NCBI RefSeq assembly: GCF_004745075.1
Contig: NZ_RHFH01000003.1
Span: forward strand, 186,001 to 250,000
Source: Brevibacterium sp. S111
Lineage (GTDB): Bacteria > Actinomycetota > Actinomycetes > Actinomycetales > Brevibacteriaceae
Length of the DNA stretch: 64,000 nucleotides
Reading direction: 5' to 3'
Shown: positions 7,928 to 16,436 of the stretch, in pieces
Numbering within the stretch: the stretch's first letter is position 1
Layout: each line of letters starts with the position of its first letter
Program-made: the position numbers and the translations under genes
Notes under the pieces: model-generated
The model's input: the letters and a program-made list of their open reading frames with translations, nothing else
Database searches by the model: none
What the model was told of the DNA's origin: nothing

Positions 7928-8844
7928 GAGACGGCCGCCGACGGGTGCGGATCCTGGTCGGGAGCGAGTTCTTTGCGGCGAGCGGTTTCGCCCTTCTCCG
8001 GGATGTCGAGGCTGCGATCGACGACGACCGGCGCTTCGATGCGTTCGGCGATCGCGGCGAGCAGAGTCGACGACAGCTGCGCGTAGCCGAGTTCGCTGGG
8101 GAAGCGCCCGGACTCGTTGAGCAGGGACCTGCGTGTCGTGCCGCTCAGAGACCCGGTCGACCGCAGCGGCACGGCGCGTGCCGCCAGGGCGGCCAGCCAC
8201 TGGGAACCGGCGAGGACCCGTGAGGTGCGGCGCAGCGAGGTCTTGAGCGGGTCGCGCAGTCCCGGCAGACCGCCGAGGTTGGGGCACACGAGGACGAACA
8301 CCGTGTACCGGCCCTCCCGCTGGAGACGGTTGATGGCCTGATTGAGCACGGGAATGCCGATCGTCGCTTGGATCGGGTGGATGATGTCGCCGGTGCCGAT
8401 CGAGATGATGGCGAAGCGACGGTCTTCGCTCCAGCGGTCGGACAGCTGGCGCGACAGCCATGGTGAGCGCAGCACTTCGTCGACCTGCCTGTGCAGGTCC
8501 TCGGACAGTGCTGAGGGGCGTGCGGTGGTCTGCACGCGAACGGTGGTGCCGAGCATGCGAGCCAGTCCGCGGCCGATGAGTGTGGGCGGGGCATGTTCGG
8601 GACCGACGTCGACCCCGCACAGCCAGGAATCGCCGATGACGGCTAAGGCGGCGGAATCGCCATCGTCGCGGTCTCTGGGGGCGGCGATCGCCTCGGCGAA
8701 GGTGGAATGGCGACGATTCTCATCGTCGTCGAAGGACCGACGCAGCGCACTCGCCTGATGGCGGAGGAGTCCGACCGCCGATGCACCGGCGCCGACCGCC
8801 GTGGCACCCATGGTCGCTACGGCAAGAATCATGCGTCTTCCCAC
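7924..8844 (-). CDS. SGNH/GDSL-type hydrolase with N-terminal anchor
   Basis: 306 residues. An N-terminal hydrophobic segment (residues ~5-28) looks like an uncleaved signal anchor. The GDS block (AVIGDSWLCGVDVG) carries the nucleophile Ser, and the block with IISIGTGD corresponds to the G/N oxyanion region, although the usual Asn is replaced. The C-terminal block includes SELGYAQLSS instead of a clear DxxH catalytic pair, so activity is uncertain. Likely an envelope-facing esterase. It is coupled to maf by a four-base overlap and divergent from the AI-2E-type transporter gene. Confidence 0.7.
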   Translation of the reverse strand: MGRRMILAVATMGATAVGAGASAVGLLRHQASALRRSFDDDENRRHSTFAEAIAAPRDRDDGDSAALAVIGDSWLCGVDVGPEHAPPTLIGRGLARMLGTTVRVQTTARPSALSEDLHRQVDEVLRSPWLSRQLSDRWSEDRRFAIISIGTGDIIHPIQATIGIPVLNQAINRLQREGRYTVFVLVCPNLGGLPGLRDPLKTSLRRTSRVLAGSQWLAALAARAVPLRSTGSLSGTTRRSLLNESGRFPSELGYAQLSSTLLAAIAERIEAPVVVDRSLDIPEKGETARRKELAPDQDPHPSAAVS

Positions 8845-8887
8845 TGATTTCCCTCCTCAGGCGTCATCATTCCACCTTAGTCAGTCT

Positions 8888-8906
8888 CTCAACAACTATT
8901 GTTGAG
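8888..8906. promoter_or_regulatory. Perfect dyad immediately upstream of the transporter start
   Basis: CTCAACAA (8888-8895), CTA, TTGTTGAG (8899-8906): a perfect 8-base dyad ending two bases before the ATG at 8909, where a ribosome site would be expected. It could be an operator in the divergent control region, or an RNA hairpin over the start. Confidence 0.5.
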
Positions 8907-8908
8907 GC

Positions 8909-10363
8909 ATGACCGATAACGATCAGCAGCATCCTACGAACCGTTTCCGTGGTGCCTGGGAGGCCTTCCGGCGAGGACGCGGTTCCTCCCGTTCCCGGCC
9001 CGAAGCAGAAATCTCCCCCGCCCGCAGCGTCAGCCCCGAGGAGATCGCCCTCAGCCGCATCGAAGCCGAAGCCAAGCCGTATGTGGCCCCGGGCCTCAAG
9101 CTCGCAGCCGCGTGGTCGTGGCGGTCGCTTCTCGTCCTCGTCGCCGTCGGCGTGGCGCTGTGGCTGCTGTCGAAGATCTCCAGCGTCGTTCTGCCGGTAC
9201 TCATTGCGCTGCTGTTGGCCGCACTGCTGGCACCCCCGACCGGGTGGCTGGCGAAGAAGGGCATGCCCCGCGGTGGCGCGGCGGCGATCTCATTCGTCGG
9301 GTTCATCGTCGTCGTCCTCGGACTCTTCGGCCTCGTCGGGCAGCAGATCTATTCGGGCATGCCCGACCTCGTCAAACAGGTGATCGCCGGTGTCTCAGGC
9401 ATCAGCAGCTGGCTGTCGACGAACCCCTTCGGCATCGACTCCACGACGGTCTCGGGCTACATCGAAAAAGGCATCGAGACCGCGACGAACTTCTTCCAGA
9501 ACAACAGCAGCCAGCTCCTCGGCGGGGCGCTTGAGGCCACCTCCTCGGTCGGCACCTTCCTCACCGGGATGGCCGTGTGCCTGTTCACGACGTTCTTCTT
9601 CCTCTACGACGGAGCGAACATCTTCAAATGGGTGGTGGGCCTGCTGCCGATCCCCGCCCGCCCCGTCGCCACCGGTGCCGCTCAGCGGGGGTGGACCACG
9701 CTCGTGCAGTACGTGCGGGTGCAGATCCTCGTCGCCGCAGTCGACGCGATCGGCATCGGCATCGGTGCGGCGTTCCTCGGGATTCCGTTGGTCATCCCGT
9801 TGACCGTGCTCGTGTTCCTCACCTCGTTCGTCCCCGTCGTCGGCGCCATCGCCTCCGGTGCGGTGGCCGTTCTGGTGGCTCTGGTGTCGAACGGGTTGGG
9901 CAGCGCCGTCATCATGCTGATCGTCGTCATCGCCGTGCAGCAGATCGAAAGCCAGGCCCTCCAACCGTTCCTCATGGGCAAGGCCGTCTCTGTCCACCCG
10001 CTGGCCGTGATCCTCTCTGTCACCGGCGGCGGTTTCCTCTTCGGCATCGTCGGCGCGCTCTTCGCCGTGCCGTTGGTGGCCGTGCTCAACAGCGTGGTCG
10101 GCTACATCGCTCGCGCTGACAGCGCCGCCGGTGATGATGACGCGGAGGACGCGGAGGGCCCGCCGAGCGATCCGAAGGCCCGGGAGGCCGCGGCCGTGTT
10201 GGACGCGGCGAAGGAACGACTCACCGAGGCGGTCCATGAGTCCGCCGAGGATGACAGTGCGGGTGGAGCCGGATCGACCGCGACCGATCCCGAGGAACTC
10301 GGACCGGATTCTGCGGATGCCGATGGGGAGAGTCCCGACGATTCCGACGGTCGAAGGAAATGA
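8909..10363 (+). CDS. AI-2E family transporter (PerM/YdiK-like)
   Basis: 484 residues. A charged N-terminal tail of ~60 residues precedes about eight hydrophobic segments, starting with SLLVLVAVGVALWLLSKIS and including the long central stretch typical of the family (LVIPLTVLVFLTSFVPVVGAIASG; VIAVQQIESQALQPFLMGKAVSVHPLAVI). The C-terminal ~90 residues are acidic and probably disordered. Members export autoinducer-2, Na+/H+ or other solutes; the substrate cannot be told. The ATG is at 8909, with a dyad in place of a normal ribosome site. Confidence 0.88.
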   Translation: MTDNDQQHPTNRFRGAWEAFRRGRGSSRSRPEAEISPARSVSPEEIALSRIEAEAKPYVAPGLKLAAAWSWRSLLVLVAVGVALWLLSKISSVVLPVLIALLLAALLAPPTGWLAKKGMPRGGAAAISFVGFIVVVLGLFGLVGQQIYSGMPDLVKQVIAGVSGISSWLSTNPFGIDSTTVSGYIEKGIETATNFFQNNSSQLLGGALEATSSVGTFLTGMAVCLFTTFFFLYDGANIFKWVVGLLPIPARPVATGAAQRGWTTLVQYVRVQILVAAVDAIGIGIGAAFLGIPLVIPLTVLVFLTSFVPVVGAIASGAVAVLVALVSNGLGSAVIMLIVVIAVQQIESQALQPFLMGKAVSVHPLAVILSVTGGGFLFGIVGALFAVPLVAVLNSVVGYIARADSAAGDDDAEDAEGPPSDPKAREAAAVLDAAKERLTEAVHESAEDDSAGGAGSTATDPEELGPDSADADGESPDDSDGRRK

Positions 10364-10367
10364 TCTG

Positions 10368-10411
10368 AGAACAGTTGTGGGCGGGTGATCTCACCCGCCC
10401 ACAACTGTTCT
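10368..10411. terminator. Perfect 21-bp-arm hairpin between convergent transporter and greA
   Basis: A 44-base inverted repeat with 21-base perfect arms (10368-10388 and 10391-10411) around a two-base centre. It lies in the 57-base gap between converging stops. There is no long U tract, but the symmetry and position support a bidirectional terminator. Confidence 0.8.
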
Positions 10412-10420
10412 GACACCGAT

Positions 10421-10915
10421 TCAGCCGGTGAAGGCCTCCACGGATTCGACCTTGACCTCGATGGTCTTGCCGTTGGGAGCCTCATAGGAGCTCGTGTCTC
10501 CGGCCTTGACGCCGAGCACGGCGGCACCGAGCGGTGACTTCTCCGAGAACACGTCGATGTCGGAATCTCCGGCGATCTCGCGGTTGCCCAGCAGGAAGCG
10601 CATCGAGTTGCCGGCGACGCTGGCGGTCACGACGGTTCCGGGAGCCACGGTCTTGCCGTCGCTGTCGCTGGAGCCGACCTTCGCGTTGCGCAGCAGCACC
10701 TCGAGCTGGCGGATGCGTGCTTCCTGTTTGCCCTGCTCATCACGCGCTGCGTGGTAACCGCTGTTCTCCTTCAAGTCACCCTCGTCGCGGGCGGCTTCGA
10801 TCTTCTCAGCAATCTCTGCACGACCCGGTCCGGAGAGATGCTCGAGTTCCTTCGACAGGCGGTCAAAGGCTTCCTGGGTCAACCATGTCTCTTCCTGGGT
10901 GACTTCCTCGGTCAT
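10421..10915 (-). CDS. greA: Transcription elongation factor GreA
   Basis: 164 residues. The N-terminal antiparallel coiled coil carries the acidic tip (ARDEGDLKENSGYHAARDEQ) that enters the RNA polymerase secondary channel and promotes cleavage of backtracked RNA. The C-terminal FKBP-like domain ends SPLGAAVLGVKAGDTSSYEAPNGK. The start was placed at the ATG with GGAGAAG upstream; the longer in-frame extension is the leader. It is preceded by a leader containing a terminator-like hairpin. Gene order with DUF4307 and mca matches mycobacteria. Confidence 0.96.
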   Translation of the reverse strand: MTEEVTQEETWLTQEAFDRLSKELEHLSGPGRAEIAEKIEAARDEGDLKENSGYHAARDEQGKQEARIRQLEVLLRNAKVGSSDSDGKTVAPGTVVTASVAGNSMRFLLGNREIAGDSDIDVFSEKSPLGAAVLGVKAGDTSSYEAPNGKTIEVKVESVEAFTG

Positions 10916-10963
10916 GACTTCTCCTTCTACGGTTCGGTGCGCTGACGGGCATGTCAGGCAACG

Positions 10964-10991
10964 AAAAAACCGGGCGTATGGGCACGCCCGG
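10964..10991 (-). terminator. Intrinsic terminator inside the greA leader
   Basis: On the minus strand CCGGGCGT, a 6-base loop, ACGCCCGG is followed by six U residues (A run at 10964-10969 on the plus strand). This is a textbook Rho-independent terminator. It lies ~50 bases upstream of the greA ATG and downstream of a likely -10 element (11009-11014), so it would truncate greA transcripts unless read through. Confidence 0.8.
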
Positions 10992-11008
10992 AAGTTGAAT
11001 GAAACTAC

Positions 11009-11014
11009 AGTGTA
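11009..11014 (-). promoter_or_regulatory. Probable greA -10 element
   Basis: Minus-strand TACACT about 94 bases before the greA ATG, with only a weak -35 upstream. If used, the transcript starts near 11002, before the leader terminator at 10964-10991. Confidence 0.4.
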
Positions 11015-11122
11015 ACGCATCCGTGAGCGAAAACGATGAGCTGAGTCACGTTCCCGCAATCGAGTCTGCCGGTGCTGCGGCAGAACCCTGATGCGTGCGA
11101 GACCTATTCGAAGGGATTCGCG

Positions 11123-11548
11123 CTATTCGAACCAGCAGGAATCGACGTGTCCCGATGCGGCCAGCTGTGTTGTCGCCAATTCGACCTCGACGCGTTTCGG
11201 CGAGTTCGGATCGTTGTCCGCGGAGGCCGGGACGGTCACCTCGGTGAAGCCGACGATCGCTTCGCTGTCGTTCGTGGCCTGGATGATGCAGTGGACATCG
11301 CGCTCCCGGTCGGGAAATATTCCGACGCTGACGTGCGTTGCAGAGGAGTCGACAACGGAATAGTCGAGGGTCTGCGGTGTCGTGGGATTCGTCTGCGGAC
11401 GGAACGCCCACACGGCGATGACCGCGGCGACCACGAGGAGGACGATGACGGAGATGATCCTGGCTCGACGGCTCAGACCGCGTTTGTGCGTTCGGGGTCG
11501 ACCGTAACGATCATCCTGCAGCGGTTGGGCCACTGTTACCTCAGTCAT
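11123..11548 (-). CDS. DUF4307 membrane-anchored protein
   Basis: 141 residues. A basic N-terminal cytosolic tail (RYGRPRTHKRGLSRRAR) leads into one transmembrane helix (~31-48, IISVIVLLVVAAVIAVWAF) and a short extracytoplasmic beta-rich domain ending HVDSCWFE. Matches the DUF4307 family of unknown function found between greA and mca in Actinobacteria (Rv1081c position). It is divergent from mca across 123 bases. Confidence 0.85.
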   Translation of the reverse strand: MTEVTVAQPLQDDRYGRPRTHKRGLSRRARIISVIVLLVVAAVIAVWAFRPQTNPTTPQTLDYSVVDSSATHVSVGIFPDRERDVHCIIQATNDSEAIVGFTEVTVPASADNDPNSPKRVEVELATTQLAASGHVDSCWFE

Positions 11549-11671
11549 TGAATTCCTCTTTAAGTACTTCGCGCACTAATCTAGAGTAGTCGATCCTCTG
11601 CCGGCGATCATGTCAGACCCTGTGCCGGCAGCAGGTGGCGACCAGGCTGATTCGAAAGGGACATCTTCATT

Positions 11672-12682
11672 ATGACTTCGCTTCCGTACCATGGGCTGCG
11701 ACTGCTCGCGGTTCATGCCCACCCCGATGATGAATCTTCCAAGGGTGCGGCGACGAGCGCGAAGTACGCTTCTCTGGGGGCCCGGGTCCTCATCGCCACC
11801 ATGACCGGCGGCGAGGCCGGAGACATCCTCAACCCCGCACTGCTGCAGAGTCCGAAGGCCAGTCGTGACATCGCCGGTCTCCGGCGTGAGGAGATGGCTG
11901 CCGCGGCCGCCGCGCTCGGTGCCGAGCACGTCTGGGTCGGCCATGTCGATTCGGGTCTGCCCGACGGCGACTTCGACAACCAGACTCCGCCCGGCTGCTT
12001 CTATCGGGTGCCGGACGAAGTGGCGATGCTGCCGCTGGTCCACATCATCCGCACCTTCCGTCCGCAGGTCGTGACCACCTATGACGAACTCGGCGGGTAC
12101 CCGCACCCCGACCACATCAAGAACCATGCCGTGACCATGGCCGCCGTCGAAGCGGCAGCCGATGCGGATTCGCATCCCGAGCTCGGCGAGCCGTGGCAGG
12201 TGCAGAAGGTCTATTACAACCAGGACCTGTCAGCCAAGAAGTGGATCACCATCCACGAGAAGATGGCCGAGGCGGGACTCGAATCCCCTTTCGCCGACCA
12301 CCTCGAGGACTTTAAGAAGCGCGACAGTGCCCGTCGCAACTGGCTGAGCACCCGAATCGCCTGCTCGGAGTTCTTCCCCGCCAGAGACCGGGCGCTGCTC
12401 TCACACGCCACCCAGATCGACCCCGAAGGCGGATTCTTCTCCGCTTCGCGCAATGCCGCTCGCACCTACTGGCCGACCGAGGAATTCGAACTGGCCGTCG
12501 ACCGCACCGATCGTGCGCCGCTGACTCCGGACGTCGATTTCCAGGAAGAAGACCTCTTCGCGGGAGTGACCCGCGACGACGGGCGGCGTGTTCCGGACGA
12601 GGGGATGCTGCCGGATTCGCCAGCCGGTGAGGACACCACCGCCGCTGACTCCACCCTGACCGAAAGCGATACTCACGCATGA
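11672..12682 (+). CDS. mca: Mycothiol S-conjugate amidase
   Basis: 336 residues of the LmbE/PIG-L deacetylase fold. Zinc ligands are in HAHPDDES (residues ~14-21) and YPHPDHIKNH further on; TGGEAGDILNP is the family loop. Mca cleaves mycothiol S-conjugates of toxins to a mercapturic acid plus GlcN-Ins. Its presence shows the organism makes mycothiol. The stop overlaps the next gene's ATG by four bases (ATGA). The alternative MshB (GlcNAc-Ins deacetylase) is less likely given the greA/DUF4307 context. Confidence 0.93.
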   Translation: MTSLPYHGLRLLAVHAHPDDESSKGAATSAKYASLGARVLIATMTGGEAGDILNPALLQSPKASRDIAGLRREEMAAAAAALGAEHVWVGHVDSGLPDGDFDNQTPPGCFYRVPDEVAMLPLVHIIRTFRPQVVTTYDELGGYPHPDHIKNHAVTMAAVEAAADADSHPELGEPWQVQKVYYNQDLSAKKWITIHEKMAEAGLESPFADHLEDFKKRDSARRNWLSTRIACSEFFPARDRALLSHATQIDPEGGFFSASRNAARTYWPTEEFELAVDRTDRAPLTPDVDFQEEDLFAGVTRDDGRRVPDEGMLPDSPAGEDTTAADSTLTESDTHA

Positions 12683-13074
12683 TCCTCCTCGCCTCCACTC
12701 CAGCTCCGACCACCGACGGAGGCTCTCCGAATCCGGATCTGGTGACCCCGGGAACGATCGGTTTCCTCGCGACCCTGGCCGTGGTGGTCGTGACGATCTT
12801 CCTCATCCGCGATGCTCTGCGCCGAGTCCGTCGGGTCCGTGCACGTTCAGGGGCCAGCGATGCCTACCCGATTCCGCTGCGCAGGCACGTGGTTCCGAAC
12901 CAGTCGAAGCTCTCGGGACCGGACGAGCCCGAACAGGCCCAGAAGCCCGCAGGCAACGAAGCGACAGGCAACGAAGCGGCAGGCGACGAAACGCCAGGGG
13001 CGAAGCAGGCGGACGAAGCCACGGAGGCGACAGGGGCGCAGGAGCGCACCGAAGACTCCGACAAACAGTCCTGA
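12679..13074 (+). CDS. Small membrane protein downstream of mca (Rv1083-like)
   Basis: 131 residues: a short extracytoplasmic start, one transmembrane helix (~25-47, GTIGFLATLAVVVVTIFLI), a basic juxtamembrane stretch (RRVRRVRAR) and a long acidic, low-complexity tail with GNEA/TGNEAAGDE-type repeats. No enzyme motif. It overlaps mca by four bases, so it is cotranslated. In mycobacteria the equivalent slot holds Rv1083, also a small conserved membrane protein. Confidence 0.75.
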   Translation: MILLASTPAPTTDGGSPNPDLVTPGTIGFLATLAVVVVTIFLIRDALRRVRRVRARSGASDAYPIPLRRHVVPNQSKLSGPDEPEQAQKPAGNEATGNEAAGDETPGAKQADEATEATGAQERTEDSDKQS

Positions 13075-13124
13075 GACTCTGCTCGGCAGGGCCTGCTCGG
13101 CATCCCGCCGCCTCGGTGTGGGGA

Positions 13125-13910
13125 TCAGTATGCGGCGACGGCCGCGACGATGAGCGCGGCGAGATGGCAGCCGTAACCGAGGATCGTGAGGATGTGGAAG
13201 ATCTCGTGGAAGCCCAGCCACTTCGGTGACGGGTTCGGACGCTTGATGCCGTAGATGACGGCACCGGCGACATAGCACACGCCGCCGAGGACGACGAGGA
13301 GACCGACGGAGAGGTTCGTCGCCCAGATCTGCGGGATATAGCCGACTCCGGCGACTCCGAAGCCGACATAGATCGGTACGAAGAGCCACCTCGGTGCGGT
13401 GGTGAAGATCGTGCGGAAGGCGACGCCGAGCGCGGCCGCGCCCCACAGCACAGACAGGAGCAGGATGGCCTGATCGGTGCGGAGCATGAGCACGGCCAGC
13501 GGAGTGTAGGTGCCGGCCGTGATGAGGAAGATGTTCGCGTGGTCGAGGCGTCGCAGAACGAGGCGGACGCGGGTGCGCCACCGACCGCGGTGGTACACGG
13601 CGGAGGTGCCGAAGAGCAGCATTCCGGTGATCGCGAAGATTGCCGCCGCGATGCGCGATTCGATCGTCGGAGAGATGATCACGAGCGCGAGTCCGCCGAG
13701 CATCGCCAGCGGGAACGCACCGGCGTGGAACCAGCCGCGCAGCTTCGGCTTGACCTGCCCGGCGAGCTTGGTCAGTTCGGCACGCAACGCCATGCGACGG
13801 CGGGCGATGCGCTGGTGATTGCCTGTCGAAGCAGCGTCCGCGGAAGTATCGCCGATGGGCCGGGAGGCGTCGGGAACGATCGGGGACGGACCTGTGACGG
13901 GAGCATTCAT
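13125..13910 (-). CDS. trhA: Hemolysin III family (TrhA/PAQR-like) membrane protein
   Basis: 261 residues with seven hydrophobic segments after a ~60-residue cytosolic tail. Conserved histidines and acid residues of the putative metal site are visible: GTSAVYHRGRW, RRLDHANIFLITAGTYTP, and C-terminal FHEIFHILTILGYGCHLAAL. These proteins are related to PAQR receptors and hydrolases; in bacteria they influence membrane lipid homeostasis. It occupies the same place as Rv1085c and converges with the preceding membrane-protein gene. Confidence 0.9.
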   Translation of the reverse strand: MNAPVTGPSPIVPDASRPIGDTSADAASTGNHQRIARRRMALRAELTKLAGQVKPKLRGWFHAGAFPLAMLGGLALVIISPTIESRIAAAIFAITGMLLFGTSAVYHRGRWRTRVRLVLRRLDHANIFLITAGTYTPLAVLMLRTDQAILLLSVLWGAAALGVAFRTIFTTAPRWLFVPIYVGFGVAGVGYIPQIWATNLSVGLLVVLGGVCYVAGAVIYGIKRPNPSPKWLGFHEIFHILTILGYGCHLAALIVAAVAAY

Positions 13911-14013
13911 GACACCATGGTAACCAGTGAGTCTGAAGCCTCATTCAGCGACGGCGGCTAGTAGTCTGTACAGTGTTCGAATCGACCGGAGACCAACGCG
14001 AAAGAGGACAGCC

Positions 14014-14778
14014 GTGGCGCGACCAGTGAACCTGCTCTATCGGCTGTATGAGCGACGGCTCAAGCGTGAGCTCGACAAGTCGGTGCCGGTTCCGCGCCAT
14101 GTCGGGGTCATCACCGACGGCAACCGTCGGTGGGCGAAGGAATTCGGGGCGACGACCGCTGACGGGCATCGGGCGGGGGCGGCGAAGATCGTCGAGTTCC
14201 TCGGCTGGTGCTTCGAGATCGACGTGGAGATCGTCACCCTCTATGTGCTGTCCAAGGAGAATCTCGCACGATCGGCCGAAGAGGTCGCCATTCTCATCGA
14301 GATCATCTCGGACCTCGTGGAGAAGATCGCCGCACTCGACGGCGTCGGAGTGCAGTTGGTCGGTGACCTGGACATCCTCCCCGACGATCTGCGGGCCCGC
14401 CTGGAAGCGGTGACCACGAACACCGATGACTGCGGGATGCGCGTCAACGTCGCCGTCGGCTACGGCGGTCGGCAGGAGATCGTCAACGCGGTGAAGTCCC
14501 TGCTGCGGGCCCGCCGGGGTGAGGGCACGGATCTTGAGACGATCATCTCGGAACTGTCGCCGGAACAGATCGGCGAACACCTCTACACCAAGGGCCAGCC
14601 CGATCCCGACCTCATCATCCGCTCGTCCGGCGAGCAGCGACTCTCCGGATTCCTCATGTGGCAGAGCGCGTACTCCGAGTTCTACTTCTGCGAAGCCTAC
14701 TGGCCGGACTTCCGGCGTACGGACTTCCTCCGCGCCGTCCGCGACTACGGTCTGCGTCAACGCCGCTTCGGCAAATAG
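14014..14778 (+). CDS. uppS: Short-chain cis-prenyl transferase (Z-FPP/undecaprenyl diphosphate synthase family)
   Basis: 254 residues. The catalytic Asp is in GVITDGNRRWAKEFG (~30-44), and the C-terminal signature DLIIRSSGEQRLSGFLMWQSAYSEFYF binds diphosphate. The GTG start at 14014 with AAAGAGG upstream fits the family length better than an upstream in-frame ATG at 13927. By position (Rv1086 slot) it may be the Z-farnesyl diphosphate synthase that begins decaprenyl or undecaprenyl phosphate synthesis for cell wall glycans. Confidence 0.92.
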   Translation: MARPVNLLYRLYERRLKRELDKSVPVPRHVGVITDGNRRWAKEFGATTADGHRAGAAKIVEFLGWCFEIDVEIVTLYVLSKENLARSAEEVAILIEIISDLVEKIAALDGVGVQLVGDLDILPDDLRARLEAVTTNTDDCGMRVNVAVGYGGRQEIVNAVKSLLRARRGEGTDLETIISELSPEQIGEHLYTKGQPDPDLIIRSSGEQRLSGFLMWQSAYSEFYFCEAYWPDFRRTDFLRAVRDYGLRQRRFGK

Positions 14779-14947
14779 GCAATGGTCATCCTCGTGCCCG
14801 CCGGCAGGGCATCGAGTACAGACAGCAGACCACGGTTTCGGGATGCGGACCGGGGCATCTCGCATTCACGCGAAGTTCACGACCTCGACGTGCCCGACCG
14901 CGCGTGCCGACACGTGATTGCGGTCGAATCGGGTTAGGTTGACAGTA

Positions 14948-14963
14948 GTTGGTCGACACCAAC
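14948..14963. repeat. Inverted repeat upstream of phoH
   Basis: GTTGGT (14948-14953), CGAC, ACCAAC (14958-14963): a perfect dyad just downstream of a TTGACA hexamer at 14939-14944 in the 243-base gap before phoH. It could be an operator. The rest of the gap shows no gene. Confidence 0.3.
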
Positions 14964-15021
14964 CCGAGATCGGGGGATGTCAGAACCGGATCTCGGCGGA
15001 ACTCACGCCACAGAGGTCCTC

Positions 15022-16329
15022 ATGGCTGAAAATGTTCACACCTACGTTCTCGACACCTCAGTGCTGCTCTCGGATCCCGGCGCACTTCTGCGCTTCGCCG
15101 AACATCACGTCGTCATCCCACTCATCGTCGTTTCCGAACTCGAAGCCAAACGCAACCATTCCGAGCTCGGTTTCACCGCCCGCAGAGCCCTGCACATCCT
15201 CGACGACTTCCGCTCGGAATTCGACCGACTGGACCAGCCGATACCCGTCGGCGAAGCGGGTGGGACGCTGCGCGTCGAACTCAACCACATCGACGCTTCG
15301 ACGATGCCGGTGGGTTTCGACCGCACAGAGAACGACACACGCATCCTGGCGGTGGCCCGCAACCTCTCAGCCGAAGGCCACGATGTGGTCGTCGTGACCA
15401 AAGACGTGCCGATGCGGGTGAAGGCCTCTGCGCTGGGACTGCATGCCGAGGAGTATCTGGCGGAGCTGGCCGCCGATTCGGGCTTCACGGGAATGAGCGA
15501 ACTCGCTCTCGACGAGGAGCAGATGAGCGAGTTCTACGAATCGGGGGCGATCGTCACCGAGGCGGTGTCCGAGGAGGTCGTCAACACCGGCGTGGTCATC
15601 ACCTCACCGCGGGGTTCGGGTCTCGGGCGGGTCGAGGCAGGCAACCGTGTGTCCGTGGTCCGCGGGGACCGCGACCTCTTCGGAGTCCGCGGACGTTCGG
15701 CGGAGCAGAGGATCGCCATCGACATGCTGCTCGACGACGCATTGGGAATCGTCTCGATGGGAGGGCGAGCCGGAACGGGGAAGTCCGCGCTGGCCCTCAC
15801 TGCCGGACTGCAGAAGGTGCTCGAAGAGAACAAGCACTCGAAGATCATGGTGTTCCGGCCGATCTACGCCGTGGGCGGGCAGAACCTCGGATACCTTCCC
15901 GGCAGCGAAGGGGAGAAGATGAACCCCTGGGCCGAGGCGGTGTTCGACACCCTGAGCGCACTGGTGAGCAAGAACGTCATCGACGAGGTGGTCAACAGGG
16001 GCATCCTCGAGGTGCTGCCGTTGACGCACATCAGAGGACGTTCGCTCCATGATGCCTTCGTCATCGTCGACGAGGCGCAGTCCCTGGAGCGCAATGTGCT
16101 GCTGACGGTGCTCTCACGCATCGGGATGAATTCGAAGGTGGTTCTCACCCACGACGTCGCGCAGCGGGACAATCTGCGGGTCGGCAGGCACGATGGAATC
16201 GCTGCGGTGATAGAGAAGCTCAAGGGCCACGACCTCTTCGCCCACGTCACGCTGACGCGTTCGGAACGATCGGAGATCGCGGCGCTGGTCACCGACGTGC
16301 TCGAGGAGTTCGATCCCTTCCGGGGCTGA
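15022..16329 (+). CDS. phoH2: PhoH family protein with N-terminal PIN domain (PhoH2)
   Basis: 435 residues. The N-terminal PIN nuclease domain has acidic residues in [17 protein letters not shown] and NDTRILAVA (residues ~5-140). A C-terminal PhoH ATPase has Walker [14 protein letters not shown] and Walker [12 protein letters not shown]-PhoH fusions act as ATP-dependent, sequence-specific RNA unwinding nucleases. ATG 15022 is chosen because the PIN strand begins right after it; an in-frame ATG at 14977 is possible. It converges with fumC across a strong hairpin. Confidence 0.92.
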   Translation: MAENVHTYVLDTSVLLSDPGALLRFAEHHVVIPLIVVSELEAKRNHSELGFTARRALHILDDFRSEFDRLDQPIPVGEAGGTLRVELNHIDASTMPVGFDRTENDTRILAVARNLSAEGHDVVVVTKDVPMRVKASALGLHAEEYLAELAADSGFTGMSELALDEEQMSEFYESGAIVTEAVSEEVVNTGVVITSPRGSGLGRVEAGNRVSVVRGDRDLFGVRGRSAEQRIAIDMLLDDALGIVSMGGRAGTGKSALALTAGLQKVLEENKHSKIMVFRPIYAVGGQNLGYLPGSEGEKMNPWAEAVFDTLSALVSKNVIDEVVNRGILEVLPLTHIRGRSLHDAFVIVDEAQSLERNVLLTVLSRIGMNSKVVLTHDVAQRDNLRVGRHDGIAAVIEKLKGHDLFAHVTLTRSERSEIAALVTDVLEEFDPFRG

Positions 16330-16340
16330 AGAGCACGAAA

Positions 16341-16370
16341 CGGCGCCCGGACGGGTCTGTCCGGGCGCCG
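16341..16370. terminator. Bidirectional terminator hairpin between phoH and fumC
   Basis: A perfect 12-base-arm GC-rich inverted repeat (16341-16352 with 16359-16370) around a 6-base loop, sitting between converging stops. Confidence 0.8.
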
Positions 16371-16436
16371 TATGCTGATCGGCCGTGCCGAGTGCTGACC
16401 AGCATGGGCCGTCTGCTGATCAGAGAGGCCGGGTGC
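16371..16436. repeat. Three degenerate ~21-base repeats before the fumC stop
   Basis: Units beginning TGCTGATC, TGCTGACC and TGCTGATC recur with G/C-rich tails (GGCCGTG, GGGCCGT, GAGGCCGGG) in the 66 bases after the terminator. Noncoding; no function seen. Confidence 0.3.

Noticed and set aside
7928..8620. Long N-terminal extension of Maf
   Set aside because: It lies out of frame over the SGNH hydrolase gene, and the family begins at the LASQSPSRR strand just after GTG 7927.
12940..13060. Tandem DNA repeat array downstream of mca
   Set aside because: The short repeats encode the acidic low-complexity tail of the membrane protein (12679-13074) and need no separate explanation.
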